DNA of 64,000 nt from Enterobacter asburiae (GCF_008080435.1 NZ_VRKN01000002.1:248001-312000); one strand, 5' to 3'. Shown: positions 1-8,957, counted from the stretch's first letter. Notes: generated by a model from the letters alone, not told the origin. Made by a program: numbers and translations.

Positions 1-1263
1 CTGACCCGCCTGCCACAAACGCCAGTCTTCTTTCTTCGCCTGCGGATAGTACTCTTTCAGCGCCTCGAAACGGTCGTCGTCAGAGAGCATCACCTGGCTA
101 ATCAGGTATTTAACCAGGTCGAAGTTATCCAGACCCACGTCCATCATCGGCTTGACGTTAGAGGTGGTGGTGGCGCTCAGCAGATCCCACAGGGAGCCAT
201 TTTTCAGGAATTTCGTGGAGAAGGTCGCGAACGGCCCAAACAGCACCACGCGTTTGCCGTCAAGCATACGGGTGTCGATGTGCGGAACAGACATCGGCGG
301 TGCGCCAACAGAAGCCTGGCCGTACACTTTTGCCAGATGACGGTTCACCACGTCCGGGTTATCGGACACCAGGAACTGGCCGCCCACCGGGAAGCCCGCG
401 TAGTCGTCAGCTTCCGGAATACCGGACTCCTGCAGCAGCTTCAGCGCCGCGCCGCCTGCACCGATAAAGACAAACTTCGCTTTGATGACGTGCTCGACTT
501 CGTTGTTTTTCAGATCGGCAACGGTCACGCTCCAGCTGTTATCCGCGTTGCGCTTGAAACCGCGCACTTCGGTGCTGAGCTGCAGGTTGAAGTTCTCTTT
601 TTTCTTCAGGGACGTCACCAGCTGACGGGTAATTTCACCGTAGTTAACGTCGGTACCAATTTCGGTGCGGGTCGCCGCCACTTTCTGGTTCGGGTCACGA
701 CCTTCCATGACCAGCGGAGCCCACTCTTTAATCTGCGCGTGGTCTTCAGAGTATTTCATCCCGCGGAACAGCGTGCTCTGCTGCAGAGCGGCGTAGCGCG
801 CGCGCAGGAAGTTGACGTTCTGCTCACCCCACACAAAGCTCATGTGCGGCACGGTGTTGATGAAGGAGTGCGGGTCGTGCATCACGCCGCTGTTGACCTG
901 ATGAGACCAGAACTGGCGAGAAACCTGGAATGCTTCGTTGATCTCTACCGCCTTCTCGATACTAATGGAACCGTCCTTTTTCTGCGGCGTATAGTTCAGT
1001 TCCATGAGTGCCGAATGTCCGGTACCGGCGTTATTCCATCCGTTCGAACTCTCCTGCGCCACGCCATCAAGGCGCTCGACCATGGTCATAGACCAGTCCG
1101 GCTGCAGTTCTTGCAGATAGGTTCCCAGCGTGGCGCTCATGATACCGCCACCAATTAAAAGGACGTCCGTTTCCTGCTCTTTTGGTGCGTCAGCTTTCGC
1201 CGCCATGGAGACGGTGTTAAGCCCCACGGCCAGAGAAAAGAGCATGGCAGTCATTTTTTTCAT
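1..1263 (-). CDS. mqo: Malate:quinone oxidoreductase, 5' part (runs off the window)
   Basis: Mqo is a membrane-associated FAD enzyme that oxidises malate to oxaloacetate and passes the electrons to quinone. The visible 421 codons start at an ATG whose complement lies at 1261-1263. They encode a short hydrophobic N-terminal stretch ([16 protein letters not shown]), then the dinucleotide-binding segment [15 protein letters not shown], then conserved family blocks such as [14 protein letters not shown] and [14 protein letters not shown]. The E. coli protein is about 548 aa, so roughly the last 125 residues lie beyond base 1. The reading frame is open and intact throughout. In E. coli this gene also sits close to yojI, alkB and ada, which agrees with the map here. 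Identification is secure. Confidence 0.96.
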   Translation of the reverse strand, partial: MKKMTAMLFSLAVGLNTVSMAAKADAPKEQETDVLLIGGGIMSATLGTYLQELQPDWSMTMVERLDGVAQESSNGWNNAGTGHSALMELNYTPQKKDGSISIEKAVEINEAFQVSRQFWSHQVNSGVMHDPHSFINTVPHMSFVWGEQNVNFLRARYAALQQSTLFRGMKYSEDHAQIKEWAPLVMEGRDPNQKVAATRTEIGTDVNYGEITRQLVTSLKKKENFNLQLSTEVRGFKRNADNSWSVTVADLKNNEVEHVIKAKFVFIGAGGAALKLLQESGIPEADDYAGFPVGGQFLVSDNPDVVNRHLAKVYGQASVGAPPMSVPHIDTRMLDGKRVVLFGPFATFSTKFLKNGSLWDLLSATTTSNVKPMMDVGLDNFDLVKYLISQVMLSDDDRFEALKEYYPQAKKEDWRLWQAGQ

Positions 1264-1416
1264 AATTTATGCCTTAGTGTAAAAGTGCTTGATGCGTGGA
1301 AATTGCAGGTGAAAAAAGCTGCGGGGGCACGGTAACAACTTTTAAATATTGTTTAAAGGTTACGAAATTATTGTAATTGTGAAATTTAATGATGGATTGT
1401 TTGTGAGGAATTATCG

Positions 1417-1449
1417 ATGCGTCTGGTAAAGCGCGGTTTTACTGGCTAG
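1417..1449 (+). CDS. Possible 10-codon leader peptide upstream of the SulP gene
   Basis: An ATG at 1417 has a good ribosome-binding sequence (GAGGAA, 1405-1410) and reads MRLVKRGFTG followed by TAG at 1447-1449. One base later comes an in-frame ATG of the SulP gene at 1451. Neither SulP start candidate (1451 or 1505) has a clear Shine-Dalgarno sequence of its own, so termination and reinitiation from this short ORF is a possible way to translate the transporter. This is inference from spacing only; a 10-codon ORF can easily occur by chance. Confidence 0.25.
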   Translation: MRLVKRGFTG

Positions 1450-1504
1450 TATGTTGCGTTTTGTGATCGCGCGCACGGAAGCCTGCCCTAACCAGCGAAC
1501 TGTT

Positions 1505-2740
1505 ATGCCCTTACCCCATTCTGCTGTATCCCCCGAAGACCGCGTAGCCAACGTACTGCGTTCCCCTAAACAGCTGACGCGTGAAACGCTGGCAGGCGTG
1601 ATTACCGCCCTGGCGCTGATCCCCGAGGTCATTTCATTTTCGGTTGTAGCGGGCGTTGACCCGAAGGTCAGCCTGATCGCCTCCGTGGTGCTGTGTCTTG
1701 CCCTGTCTGTACTCGGTGGTCGTCCGGCGATGGTCACGGCAGCAGCAGGTTCCGTGGCGTTGGTCATTGGGCCAATGGTGCATCAGCACGGCGTACAGTA
1801 CATTCTTCCCGCCGTGCTGATGGCTGGCGTGATTCAAATTCTGTTTGGCGTACTGGGCATGGCAAGACTGATGCGCTTTATTCCCCAGTCGGTCATGACC
1901 GGGTTTGTTAACGCCCTGGGCATTTTAATCTTCTTCGCTCAGGTGCCGCATTTCTGGAGCCGAAGCCCGCTGATTGTGGGCCTGTTCGTGCTGACGCTGC
2001 TGATCGTGCTGTGGGTGCCACGCTATATCAAAAGCATCCCTTCCCCGCTGATTGCGATTGTGCTGTTAACCTTGTTTACCGTTTCAACCGGTCAAATCCT
2101 GCCGACCGTGGGCGATGAAGGCTCCATGAGCGGCGGTTTGCCGGGACTTACCGAACTTCTGGTCCCCCTCAATGTACAGACGCTGAGCATTATCTGGCCG
2201 TGCGCGTTGAGCATCGCGTTTGTCGGCCTGCTGGAATCCCTGCTGACGGCAAAACTGGTGGATGAGCTGACCGCGACACCGTCAGGTAAACGCCGCGAAA
2301 GCATTGGATTAGGCGTCGGCAATATTCTGGCCGGATTTTATGGCGGTATTGCAGGCTGCGCGATGATTGGACAAACCATCGTCAACGTGGAGATGGGGAA
2401 AGGACGAAGCCGCATTTCAACCATTGCGGCGGGCATTGTGCTACTTATCCTGGTGACGGCACTCAGCGAAGTGATGGCCAAAATCCCGATGGCGGTGCTG
2501 GCGGGTATTATGGCGATTGTCGCCGTCAAAACCTTCAGCTGGCACAGCCTTCAGCCAGCCACGGTGAAAACTGCCCCGATAGCAGAAACGGTAGTCATGC
2601 TGGTCACCGTTGCCGCCACGGTATCAACCGGCAATCTGGCGATTGGCGTGCTGGGCGGGATTATCGTCATGGCACTCCTCCCTGCCCGCATTAAGCGTCG
2701 GCTTAAAGAAGAAAAATCGTCGCCAGCCCAAGAAAAATAA
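1505..2740 (+). CDS. SulP-family inorganic anion transporter lacking a STAS domain
   Basis: This predicted inner-membrane protein of 411 aa (429 if translation starts at 1451) belongs to the SLC26/SulP family of anion transporters or antiporters. Family hallmarks are the N-terminal block GVITALALIPEVISFSVVAGVDP, the segment FIPQSVMTGFVNALGI and many hydrophobic helices across the whole length. Well-known SulP proteins (E. coli YchM/DauA, about 560 aa) carry a cytoplasmic STAS domain after the last helix. Here the protein ends shortly after it with a basic tail (KRRLKEEKSSPAQEK), so STAS is missing. The last 38 bases overlap the convergent mgtE gene, leaving no room for a lost domain in any frame. 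The substrate (sulfate, bicarbonate, dicarboxylate) cannot be told from sequence. I prefer ATG 1505 because the extra 18 residues look unlike SulP N-termini, but this choice is uncertain. Confidence 0.82.
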   Translation: MPLPHSAVSPEDRVANVLRSPKQLTRETLAGVITALALIPEVISFSVVAGVDPKVSLIASVVLCLALSVLGGRPAMVTAAAGSVALVIGPMVHQHGVQYILPAVLMAGVIQILFGVLGMARLMRFIPQSVMTGFVNALGILIFFAQVPHFWSRSPLIVGLFVLTLLIVLWVPRYIKSIPSPLIAIVLLTLFTVSTGQILPTVGDEGSMSGGLPGLTELLVPLNVQTLSIIWPCALSIAFVGLLESLLTAKLVDELTATPSGKRRESIGLGVGNILAGFYGGIAGCAMIGQTIVNVEMGKGRSRISTIAAGIVLLILVTALSEVMAKIPMAVLAGIMAIVAVKTFSWHSLQPATVKTAPIAETVVMLVTVAATVSTGNLAIGVLGGIIVMALLPARIKRRLKEEKSSPAQEK

Positions 2741-4139
2741 AGAAACCGCCGGTATCGGTGATGGCGGTGATCATCACGCTCGACCCCACCGCGGGGTCGC
2801 GCCCCAGCCTGGTCATCGTCAGCGGAATAATAACCCCCATCATCGATGCCACCAGCAAATTCAGCACCATCGCCAGCATCATCACCCCACCCAGCGCCAT
2901 ATCGTCATACAGCCACCAGGTGATGCCGCCCATAATGCCGCCCCACACCAGGCCGTTGATCAGCGCCACGCCCATCTCTCTGAAGATCAGAAAGGCGAAG
3001 TTACCAGGCTGAATATTTTCCAGCGCCAGCGCGCGGACGATCATGGTGATGGTCTGGTTTCCGGTGTTGCCGCCAATTCCGGCCACAATCGGCATCAGCG
3101 AGGCCAGCGCCACCAGCTGCGAAATGGTGTGTTCAAAACCGTCAATCACACGTGAAGCAATAAATGCGGTACAGAGGTTAACAGCCAGCCATGCCCAGCG
3201 GGTTTTGACCGCTTTGCCTACAGAAGCGTGGACGTCGTCTTCAGCGCTAATCCCGCCGAGCGCACGCAGGTCGTTATCGGTTTCTTCATAGACCACGTCA
3301 ACGATCTCATCGATGGTCAGACGGCCCATCAGCTTGCCAACGGAATCTACCACCGCCGCGCTCACGAGGTCGTCACGCTCGAAGGTACGCGCCGCTTTTT
3401 CCGCATCGTCTTCCGGGGAGAAGACCATCGGCTCGTTTTCCATCACCTCGCTCACCCGCCGCTGGGTACTGTTGAGCAGGATGGTTTTCAGCTCAAGTTC
3501 GCCAAGCAGGGTTTTATCCCGGGAGGTGACAAACAGTTTATCGGTGTTATCCGGCATCCTGCCCAGGCGACGCAGGTAGCGCTGTACGGTGCCGAGCGTC
3601 ACGTCCGGGCGCACCGTGATAACGCCGAACTCCATGATCGCGCCGACGCTGTTTTTCTCGTAGTGCATCACCTGACGCACGCGCGCCCGCTCCTCCGCAG
3701 GCAGTGACGCCAGCAGGCGACCGGTCAGGTTTCGCGGCAGGTGCTGAACGAGGTAAATCTGCTCGTCGATATCCAGGGTTTGCACAGCGTCAAGAATATC
3801 CCGGTCGCTCATCTCGTCGATCAGGTCGTCCCAGACGTTTTCAGAAGCCTCAAGCAGCACCTGCCCGCGCTCGTGATCCTGCACCAGACGCCACAGGGCG
3901 TGACGTTCTTCCGAGGGAAGCGCTTCCAGCGTATCCGCCAGATCCGGCGGGGGTAAATGAGCAACCAGCGCACCTACCTCAGCAATATCGTCGGCCAGGG
4001 TGCCGACATCATATTGCTCAGCCAGGGTGAGTTTGCCTAATAGCGTAGAAGTGACCGCTTTATCGGTCGTGAGAAGCCAGATGAGTCGCGCGCGCTCCTG
4101 GTCACGCTGTCTGGCGCTGTTTTTCTTTAATACCGACAT
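2703..4139 (-). CDS. mgtE: MgtE-family magnesium transporter
   Basis: MgtE is a Mg2+-selective channel/transporter of the inner membrane, gated by cytoplasmic Mg2+ binding. The 478-aa product shows the usual order: an N-terminal helical MgtE_N domain (about 40-140), a tandem CBS region (about 145-280) and a C-terminal block of five membrane helices (about 300-478). The signature PIVAGIGGNTGNQT lies in the first part of the membrane block, close to the family GGNxGxQ motif. The ATG at 4139 is chosen; the next codon upstream is TTG. The 3' end overlaps the 3' end of the SulP gene by 38 bp. The gene lies downstream of yojI on the same strand, but a palindromic repeat and about 145 bp separate them, so it probably has its own promoter. 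I do not recall an mgtE gene at this position in E. coli K-12. Confidence 0.9.
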   Translation of the reverse strand: MSVLKKNSARQRDQERARLIWLLTTDKAVTSTLLGKLTLAEQYDVGTLADDIAEVGALVAHLPPPDLADTLEALPSEERHALWRLVQDHERGQVLLEASENVWDDLIDEMSDRDILDAVQTLDIDEQIYLVQHLPRNLTGRLLASLPAEERARVRQVMHYEKNSVGAIMEFGVITVRPDVTLGTVQRYLRRLGRMPDNTDKLFVTSRDKTLLGELELKTILLNSTQRRVSEVMENEPMVFSPEDDAEKAARTFERDDLVSAAVVDSVGKLMGRLTIDEIVDVVYEETDNDLRALGGISAEDDVHASVGKAVKTRWAWLAVNLCTAFIASRVIDGFEHTISQLVALASLMPIVAGIGGNTGNQTITMIVRALALENIQPGNFAFLIFREMGVALINGLVWGGIMGGITWWLYDDMALGGVMMLAMVLNLLVASMMGVIIPLTMTRLGRDPAVGSSVMITAITDTGGFFIFLGLATIFLL

Positions 4140-4250
4140 CAATCATAAATCCATTAAATGAGTTGGGGTTAAGCATAGCGCGGGGATATGTAAATAAGAA
4201 TAAACAACGGGGCGGGATGGAGAAAAAAGCGCCATTACGGCCACGATCTA

Positions 4251-4292
4251 TCCCCTCTCCCCGTGGGAGAGGGTTAGGGTGAGGGCATCAGG
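4251..4292 (+). repeat. Palindromic CCCTCTCCC/GGGAGAGGG repeat, copy 1
   Basis: The element has an inverted-repeat core CCCTCTCC...GGGAGAGGG followed by the tail TTAGGGTGAGGGCATCAGG. Near-identical copies lie at 24847-24889 (same orientation) and 14171-14212 (inverted). The tail contains the TGA stop codon of yojI (4288-4290 on the minus strand), so the repeat abuts or overlaps the end of that gene. It is a dispersed REP-like element and can form a hairpin in the yojI transcript. Confidence 0.8.
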
Positions 4293-5931
4293 CCGTGCGC
4301 GCCACCGCATCACGCGACGCTGCATCGCGCTCTTCACCCGTCAGTTCGCTCAGCTTGCCGTCGCGCATCTCCAGCAGGCGGTCAGCATGAATGAAGTAGT
4401 GATCGTCGTGGCTGATGGCGAAAATGGTTTTGCCCATCTCCTGCATCAGCGGCAGCAGCACCTGATAAAACTCGCGGCGGAAGTGCGGGTCCTGATCCGC
4501 CGCCCACTCATCCAGCAGAATGATGTCACGCTCTTCCGCCAGCGCCAGCAGCAGCGCCACGCGCTTTTTCTGCCCTTTGGAAAGCTTCAGGTTGAGGATC
4601 TTCCCGTCCTGTAACTCCAGCTTGTGCGACATCTGCAGCTGCGAAAGCCATTTTTCCACCAGCGCGGGATTGGCCTGCTGCCCTTCCGGCCCCAGCAGTC
4701 GATCAAACAGCCAGACGTCGGTGAACACCGCCGAGAAAAGCTTGCGGTAATCTTCGGGCTTCTCCGCGCTCAGCACCTTACCGTCCAGCAAAATCTCGCC
4801 CGACAGCGGCTGATAGAGTCCGGTCAGCAACATCGCCAGCGTCGATTTACCGCTGCCGTTGCCGCCGATGAGGAACAGCAGTTCACCGCGGTGAATTGTC
4901 AGATTGACCGGCCCCACGGAGAAAGCGTTGTCCTGATAGCGGAACGTCACATCGCGCAGCTCCAGCGTCTGCCAGTTGGGGAACGCCTGCGGGCGCGGGA
5001 ATTCGGCTTTGAACGGCGCGAGATCGAATTTTTTGAGCTTATTAAACGCTACCTGTGCGCTGAGTAACGTAGGCAATGCGCCAACCGCTGAGAGCAACGG
5101 CGTGCGCAAAAACAGCAGCGTCAGCGAGTAGGTTGCCGCTACGTTGGTGTCCGCCCAGCCCAGGCTGTTCGCCATCCAGAATACCAGACCAATGGCACCC
5201 AGCATCATGATGTTTGACCAGTTCACCGCGCTCAGGTGGAAGGTATCGGCGCGAATAATATGGTGACGGTATTCGCGCGCGTCCGGGATATAGAGATGAT
5301 TAAAGATATACTCGGCGCGCTCGCGGTTCAGGGTGAGCTCTTTACGTCCTTCCAGTACCGTCTGGTAATCGTTATAGAGCTTATCTTCGGTTTCGCGCAG
5401 CACCGCCATGTGTTTATAGACGCGGGACACCAGCACAAAGCCGCCCCAGATGGTAATGGCAATCCACAGCGCGGTCACCGCCAGCATTTTGCTGGAGAGC
5501 CAGGCGAGATAAGCGGCCGATCCAAAGGTCAGAATGATCCCCTGCACCAGCTCCGGCAGACGAACGAACGCGATGGTAATGGCGCGCACGTCGCTGGTCA
5601 GCCCCGCCAGCAGGGAAGCGCTGCCGAGCTGCTCAATGCGCTCTACCTGGGTGTCCAGGATCCGCTTGATAAATTCACTGCGCAAACGGAAAACGAAATG
5701 GTGCCCGAGTGCGGTCAGCGCCAGCTGGGATCCGAGCGTAACCGCCATCAACAGGAGCAGCAGGCCGAGAAACTCCGGCAATACGGAGAGCGAGGTGTCG
5801 ACCATTTCAATCAACCGCACGTTAATAAACGCGATCAGGCCAATACCCAGGGCGGCGCTGGCAAGGCTTAACGCCATTACGGCGATGAAGGGCCAGCGAT
5901 ACTGACGCCAGACAAGGAGAAGTAGTTGCAT
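4288..5931 (-). CDS. yojI: ABC transporter with fused permease and ATPase (microcin J25 exporter YojI)
   Basis: YojI is an inner-membrane ABC exporter known in E. coli to pump out the lasso peptide microcin J25 together with TolC. The 547-aa product has six hydrophobic segments in the first 300 residues and an ATPase domain after about residue 330, with Walker [10 protein letters not shown], the signature LSKGQKKR and Walker [19 protein letters not shown] followed by the switch histidine in [10 protein letters not shown]. The start [15 protein letters not shown] gives exactly the E. coli length; 20 further upstream codons are open but look unrelated. The gene follows alkB by 69 bp on the same strand. 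Its stop codon lies inside a palindromic repeat. Identification is secure, but substrate range in this species is inferred. Confidence 0.95.
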   Translation of the reverse strand: MQLLLLVWRQYRWPFIAVMALSLASAALGIGLIAFINVRLIEMVDTSLSVLPEFLGLLLLLMAVTLGSQLALTALGHHFVFRLRSEFIKRILDTQVERIEQLGSASLLAGLTSDVRAITIAFVRLPELVQGIILTFGSAAYLAWLSSKMLAVTALWIAITIWGGFVLVSRVYKHMAVLRETEDKLYNDYQTVLEGRKELTLNRERAEYIFNHLYIPDAREYRHHIIRADTFHLSAVNWSNIMMLGAIGLVFWMANSLGWADTNVAATYSLTLLFLRTPLLSAVGALPTLLSAQVAFNKLKKFDLAPFKAEFPRPQAFPNWQTLELRDVTFRYQDNAFSVGPVNLTIHRGELLFLIGGNGSGKSTLAMLLTGLYQPLSGEILLDGKVLSAEKPEDYRKLFSAVFTDVWLFDRLLGPEGQQANPALVEKWLSQLQMSHKLELQDGKILNLKLSKGQKKRVALLLALAEERDIILLDEWAADQDPHFRREFYQVLLPLMQEMGKTIFAISHDDHYFIHADRLLEMRDGKLSELTGEERDAASRDAVARTA

Positions 5932-6000
5932 GCAGGCAATCCGGACAATAAAAATCAGCCAGCAGTGTAAACTGCCCTGCGCGGACATCAAGAATAATTC

Positions 6001-6657
6001 TTATTTTAGTTTACTCGCCCCCGCCTGACGAAAGGTCAGGTTAAAACGGTACTCGCCAGTCAGGGGGTGGACTCCGGGCTTCAGCGGCTGAATGCCGTGA
6101 TAGTAAAGCCGCGACGCCCTGCCCCACACCACCACGTCGCCATGTTCCAGCATGATGCGTTTGAGCGGATCGTTGCGGCGTAACCCGCCGAACTGGAAGA
6201 CGGCGGGCAGGCCTAACGATACCGAGACAATGGGCGCGCGCAGATCGGGCTCATCCTTGTCCTGATGCAGCGAGAGCTTCGCGCCCACGGCGTAGCGGTT
6301 AATCAGGCAGGCATCCGGCCGGAAGTCAGGATACTCTGCTGCCACGGCGGCCTCGTGGCAGAGAGCCTGAAAAACAGCAGGCATCGGAGGCCACGGCTGG
6401 CCGGTAGCGGGATCGTTCGGGGCATACAGATAGCCCCGCTCGTTTGTCGCCCAGCCCAATTCCCCGCAGTTGGCCATGGCTACTGACATGGTGTATCCAC
6501 CCGGCGTCACCATATGGCGAAACGGCGAAACCGCCGTCACCTCGTCGATACCGGCAAGCAGCGCCGCCGCACGGGAGAGTGCAAAGCGGCGCAGGATCAC
6601 CGCCCCCGGCGCAAGCGGCTCCTGCCAGGGTTCAGCATCCGCAAAAAGATCGAGCAT
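6001..6657 (-). CDS. alkB: DNA oxidative demethylase AlkB
   Basis: AlkB is an Fe(II)/2-oxoglutarate dioxygenase that removes methyl groups from 1-methyladenine and 3-methylcytosine in DNA and RNA. The 218-aa product carries the iron ligands H131 and D133 (in LHQDKDE) and H187 (in YYHGIQP), and the 2-oxoglutarate-binding arginines R204 and R210 in YRFNLTFR, at the same numbers as in E. coli AlkB (216 aa). The ATG overlaps the TAA of ada by one base (TAATG), so the two are translationally coupled as in the E. coli ada-alkB adaptive-response operon. Expression should follow Ada activation after methylation damage. Confidence 0.97.
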   Translation of the reverse strand: MLDLFADAEPWQEPLAPGAVILRRFALSRAAALLAGIDEVTAVSPFRHMVTPGGYTMSVAMANCGELGWATNERGYLYAPNDPATGQPWPPMPAVFQALCHEAAVAAEYPDFRPDACLINRYAVGAKLSLHQDKDEPDLRAPIVSVSLGLPAVFQFGGLRRNDPLKRIMLEHGDVVVWGRASRLYYHGIQPLKPGVHPLTGEYRFNLTFRQAGASKLK

Positions 6658-7715
6658 TATCCCTCCTGGCGTTTCGCCTCACGTTTCAGTAATAGCGCTT
6701 TTCGCGCCGTCCCCCATCGGTAACCCGACAGCGCGCCGTCGTTACGAACCACGCGATGGCAGGGGATCACAATCGCCAGCGTGTTTGCCGCACAGGCTCC
6801 GGCTACGGCGCGTACCGCATTGGGTTGACCAATCGCCTGTGCCACCTGCTGGTAACTTGCCGTTTCGCCGCAGGGAATGTTGCGAAGGGCCTGCCAGACG
6901 CGCTGCTGGAACGCGGTTCCACGAATATCCAGCGGCAGCGCAAGCGGTACGTCGCGATTATCAATACTGGCAATCACCTGATGGATCCGCCGCGCGAAAT
7001 CCTCTTCCAGCGGCGCATGCGCTGCTTTTGGAAATTGCGCGGCAAGCTCTTCGGCTAATTCTGCATCGTTGTCACCCAGCAGGATCGCGCAGATCCCCCG
7101 CTCGCTTTCTGCAACCAGACAGCGTCCTAGCGAACAGTCACTCATGGCATAACGCACTGCCACATCTCCTTTGCGGTACTGCTTCGCCGTCATACCCAGC
7201 GCATCGTTGGCTTTACGATAATAACTGCTGCTGTCGGGAAACCCCGCCGCCAGCACGGCGTCGGTAATTTTGTCTCCCTGTGCAAGCGCGGTGCGCAGGC
7301 GCTGGCCTCGCGCCGCCTGCTGCCAGGCTTTTGGCGTCATGCCGGTCACGGACTTAAACAGACGGTGGAAATGGAAAGGACTCATGGCGACCTGCTGCGC
7401 CAGCCCGTCCAGGGTTAGCGTGGGTTCCTGCTCCAGAAGACGGCAGGCATGTTCCACTTTCGCCAGCTTCTGCTCCTGCGGATCACGTTTGTCCGGCATG
7501 CAGCGCTTGCACGGACGAAACCCTGCGTGAGCGGCATGGTGGGCATCGGAATAAAAGCGGACATTTTTACGCAGCGCGTGGCGGGCGCGGCATGACGGGC
7601 GGCAGAAAATGCCCGTGGTCTGTACGGCGAAGACAAACTGATCGTCAGCGAGCGGATCGCGGGCCAGCACGGCCTGCCAGCGATCCTCATCGGTAATAAA
7701 GGTCGGGTTTCTCAT
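6657..7715 (-). CDS. ada: Bifunctional methyltransferase and activator Ada
   Basis: Ada repairs O6-methylguanine, O4-methylthymine and methylphosphotriesters, and when methylated activates the adaptive response. The 352-aa protein contains the N-terminal zinc/acceptor cysteines C38, C42, C69 and C72 (GIFCRPSC and FRPCKRC), an AraC-type helix-turn-helix region (about 85-180) and the C-terminal methyltransferase domain with active-site motif IPCHRV (C319). All acceptor residues are present, so both repair activities are expected. A purine-rich ribosome-binding site (AGAGGAG) precedes the ATG. The gap to apbE is only 72 bp, and an Ada-box-like site sits at the end of apbE. alkB follows with a one-base overlap. 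Confidence 0.97.
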   Translation of the reverse strand: MRNPTFITDEDRWQAVLARDPLADDQFVFAVQTTGIFCRPSCRARHALRKNVRFYSDAHHAAHAGFRPCKRCMPDKRDPQEQKLAKVEHACRLLEQEPTLTLDGLAQQVAMSPFHFHRLFKSVTGMTPKAWQQAARGQRLRTALAQGDKITDAVLAAGFPDSSSYYRKANDALGMTAKQYRKGDVAVRYAMSDCSLGRCLVAESERGICAILLGDNDAELAEELAAQFPKAAHAPLEEDFARRIHQVIASIDNRDVPLALPLDIRGTAFQQRVWQALRNIPCGETASYQQVAQAIGQPNAVRAVAGACAANTLAIVIPCHRVVRNDGALSGYRWGTARKALLLKREAKRQEG

Positions 7716-7780
7716 TATCGGCTCCTCTTATAAGCATACATAGAGCGTGCCTGAGTGCCACTGATAAAAAACCCGCAACC

Positions 7781-7793
7781 TTGCTTTTTAATT
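7781..7793 (-). promoter_or_regulatory. Ada box upstream of ada
   Basis: Read on the minus strand this is AATTAAAAAGCAA, which fits the AAT-N6-GCAA (A box/B box) pattern for methylated Ada. From memory, E. coli has AATTAAAGCGCAA at the equivalent place, followed by similar sequence. The site includes the TAA stop codon of apbE. The spacer differs from E. coli, so the strength of induction is uncertain. Confidence 0.55.
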
Positions 7794-8843
7794 TTTGTCG
7801 CGCACCAGGAAGCTGTCGAACTGCGGTGAATGCCAGGTTTTGAACCCGTCGCCCTCTTTGGTGATCATATAAACCGCCAGCCCTTCCTGACGAACCACCT
7901 CTTTGGCTTTTTCCGGGCCGAGAACCATTAATCCAGTATCCCAGGCATCCGCTTCCAGCGCGGTGGGGGCAATGACCGTCACTGAGACCAGGTTATGCGT
8001 GATGGGACGCCCGGTCTGCGGATCGATAACATGCGAAATACGCTTCCCCTCAAGCTCGTAATAGTTGCGGTAGCTTCCGGAGGTACTGATGCCATGTCCG
8101 TTGATATCCACTATCGCCTGCACGGCATTTTGCCGATCGGTCGGCTTTTGAATCGCTACGCGCCACGGCTTATCGCTGGCGTTCATCCCCCGACTGACTA
8201 GCGCGCCGCCCACGGAGACCAGATAACGCGAAATACCTTCCTGGGCCATCAGCGCAGCAAGATGATCCGCCGCATAGCCTTCCCCGACCGTCGACAGATC
8301 GACAAACAGATCGGGGATATCTTTTTGCAGGTACTGCTGCCCGTACTGGTTGATCACGGTCAGGTGCTGTAGCCCTGTCCGGGCGCGGGCGTCATCAATG
8401 GCCGCCTGTTCGGGCGTGGTCACCGGCTGTTTGTTAGGGCCAAATCCCCAGAGGTTTACCAGGGGCCCAACGGTCACATCCATCGCCCCGTTGGTTTTGT
8501 AACCCACGCGCATAGATTCGGTGACGATATCGGCCATCGCTTCGCTCACCGGCCACAGGGAGGTGCTGGTGGAGAGATTAAAGCGCATCAGCGCCGAGTC
8601 ATTTTTATAGGTTGAGAGCAGCTGATCGTCGGCGTCCAGCTGCGACTGGATTTTCCCGCGAAGTTCATCTGTGCGTGTTTTATCAAGGTTCATCACGCTG
8701 ACGCGCCAGAAAGTCCCCATCGTTTTGCCTTCGAGCACCGTCGCGGCGGGTGCGTCAGTTTTCGCCACAGGTGTGGGATCGTTACACGCGGTCAGGAAAA
8801 AAAGCATAGCCAGAAAGCTGGCGCGTAAAAAAGTCATGTCCAT
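7788..8843 (-). CDS. apbE: FAD:protein FMN transferase ApbE (lipoprotein)
   Basis: ApbE covalently attaches FMN to threonine residues of target flavoproteins such as RnfG/NqrC-type subunits in the periplasm. The 351-aa product has a lipoprotein signal peptide with lipobox LTAC, so the mature protein starts at a lipidated cysteine around residue 20. Conserved family blocks include LEGKTMGTFWR, TVGPLVNLWGFGP, DLSTVGEGYAADHL, GHGISTSGSYRNYYE and HVIDPQTGRPI, and the metal/flavin-binding ALEADAWDTGLMVLG. Length equals E. coli ApbE. It lies between ompC and ada as in E. coli. A second in-frame ATG lies at 8837. Confidence 0.95.
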   Translation of the reverse strand: MDMTFLRASFLAMLFFLTACNDPTPVAKTDAPAATVLEGKTMGTFWRVSVMNLDKTRTDELRGKIQSQLDADDQLLSTYKNDSALMRFNLSTSTSLWPVSEAMADIVTESMRVGYKTNGAMDVTVGPLVNLWGFGPNKQPVTTPEQAAIDDARARTGLQHLTVINQYGQQYLQKDIPDLFVDLSTVGEGYAADHLAALMAQEGISRYLVSVGGALVSRGMNASDKPWRVAIQKPTDRQNAVQAIVDINGHGISTSGSYRNYYELEGKRISHVIDPQTGRPITHNLVSVTVIAPTALEADAWDTGLMVLGPEKAKEVVRQEGLAVYMITKEGDGFKTWHSPQFDSFLVRDKN

Positions 8844-8914
8844 TCATTATTATCCTCATGCCAGGGCGGCAAGAGTACACCAAAACGGGAGAGTTGTGAG
8901 AATCCGGGAAGCAC

Positions 8915-8936
8915 AAAAAAGGGGCCACCAGGCCCC
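8915..8936 (-). terminator. Intrinsic terminator of ompC
   Basis: A perfect GGGGCC/GGCCCC stem with an ACCA loop (8921-8936) is followed on the minus strand by a run of six U residues. It lies about 20 bp beyond the ompC stop codon and is a clear Rho-independent terminator. Confidence 0.9.
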
Positions 8937-8957
8937 TTACGTTACACGATGACGCGA

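Noticed and set aside
280..1158. Long plus-strand ORF of 292 codons across mqo
   Set aside because: It is the antisense frame of mqo, whose coding sense on the minus strand is unambiguous.
4288..5991. Longer YojI starting at 5991
   Set aside because: The 20 extra residues are unlike the family, whereas the start at 5931 gives exactly the usual 547 aa.
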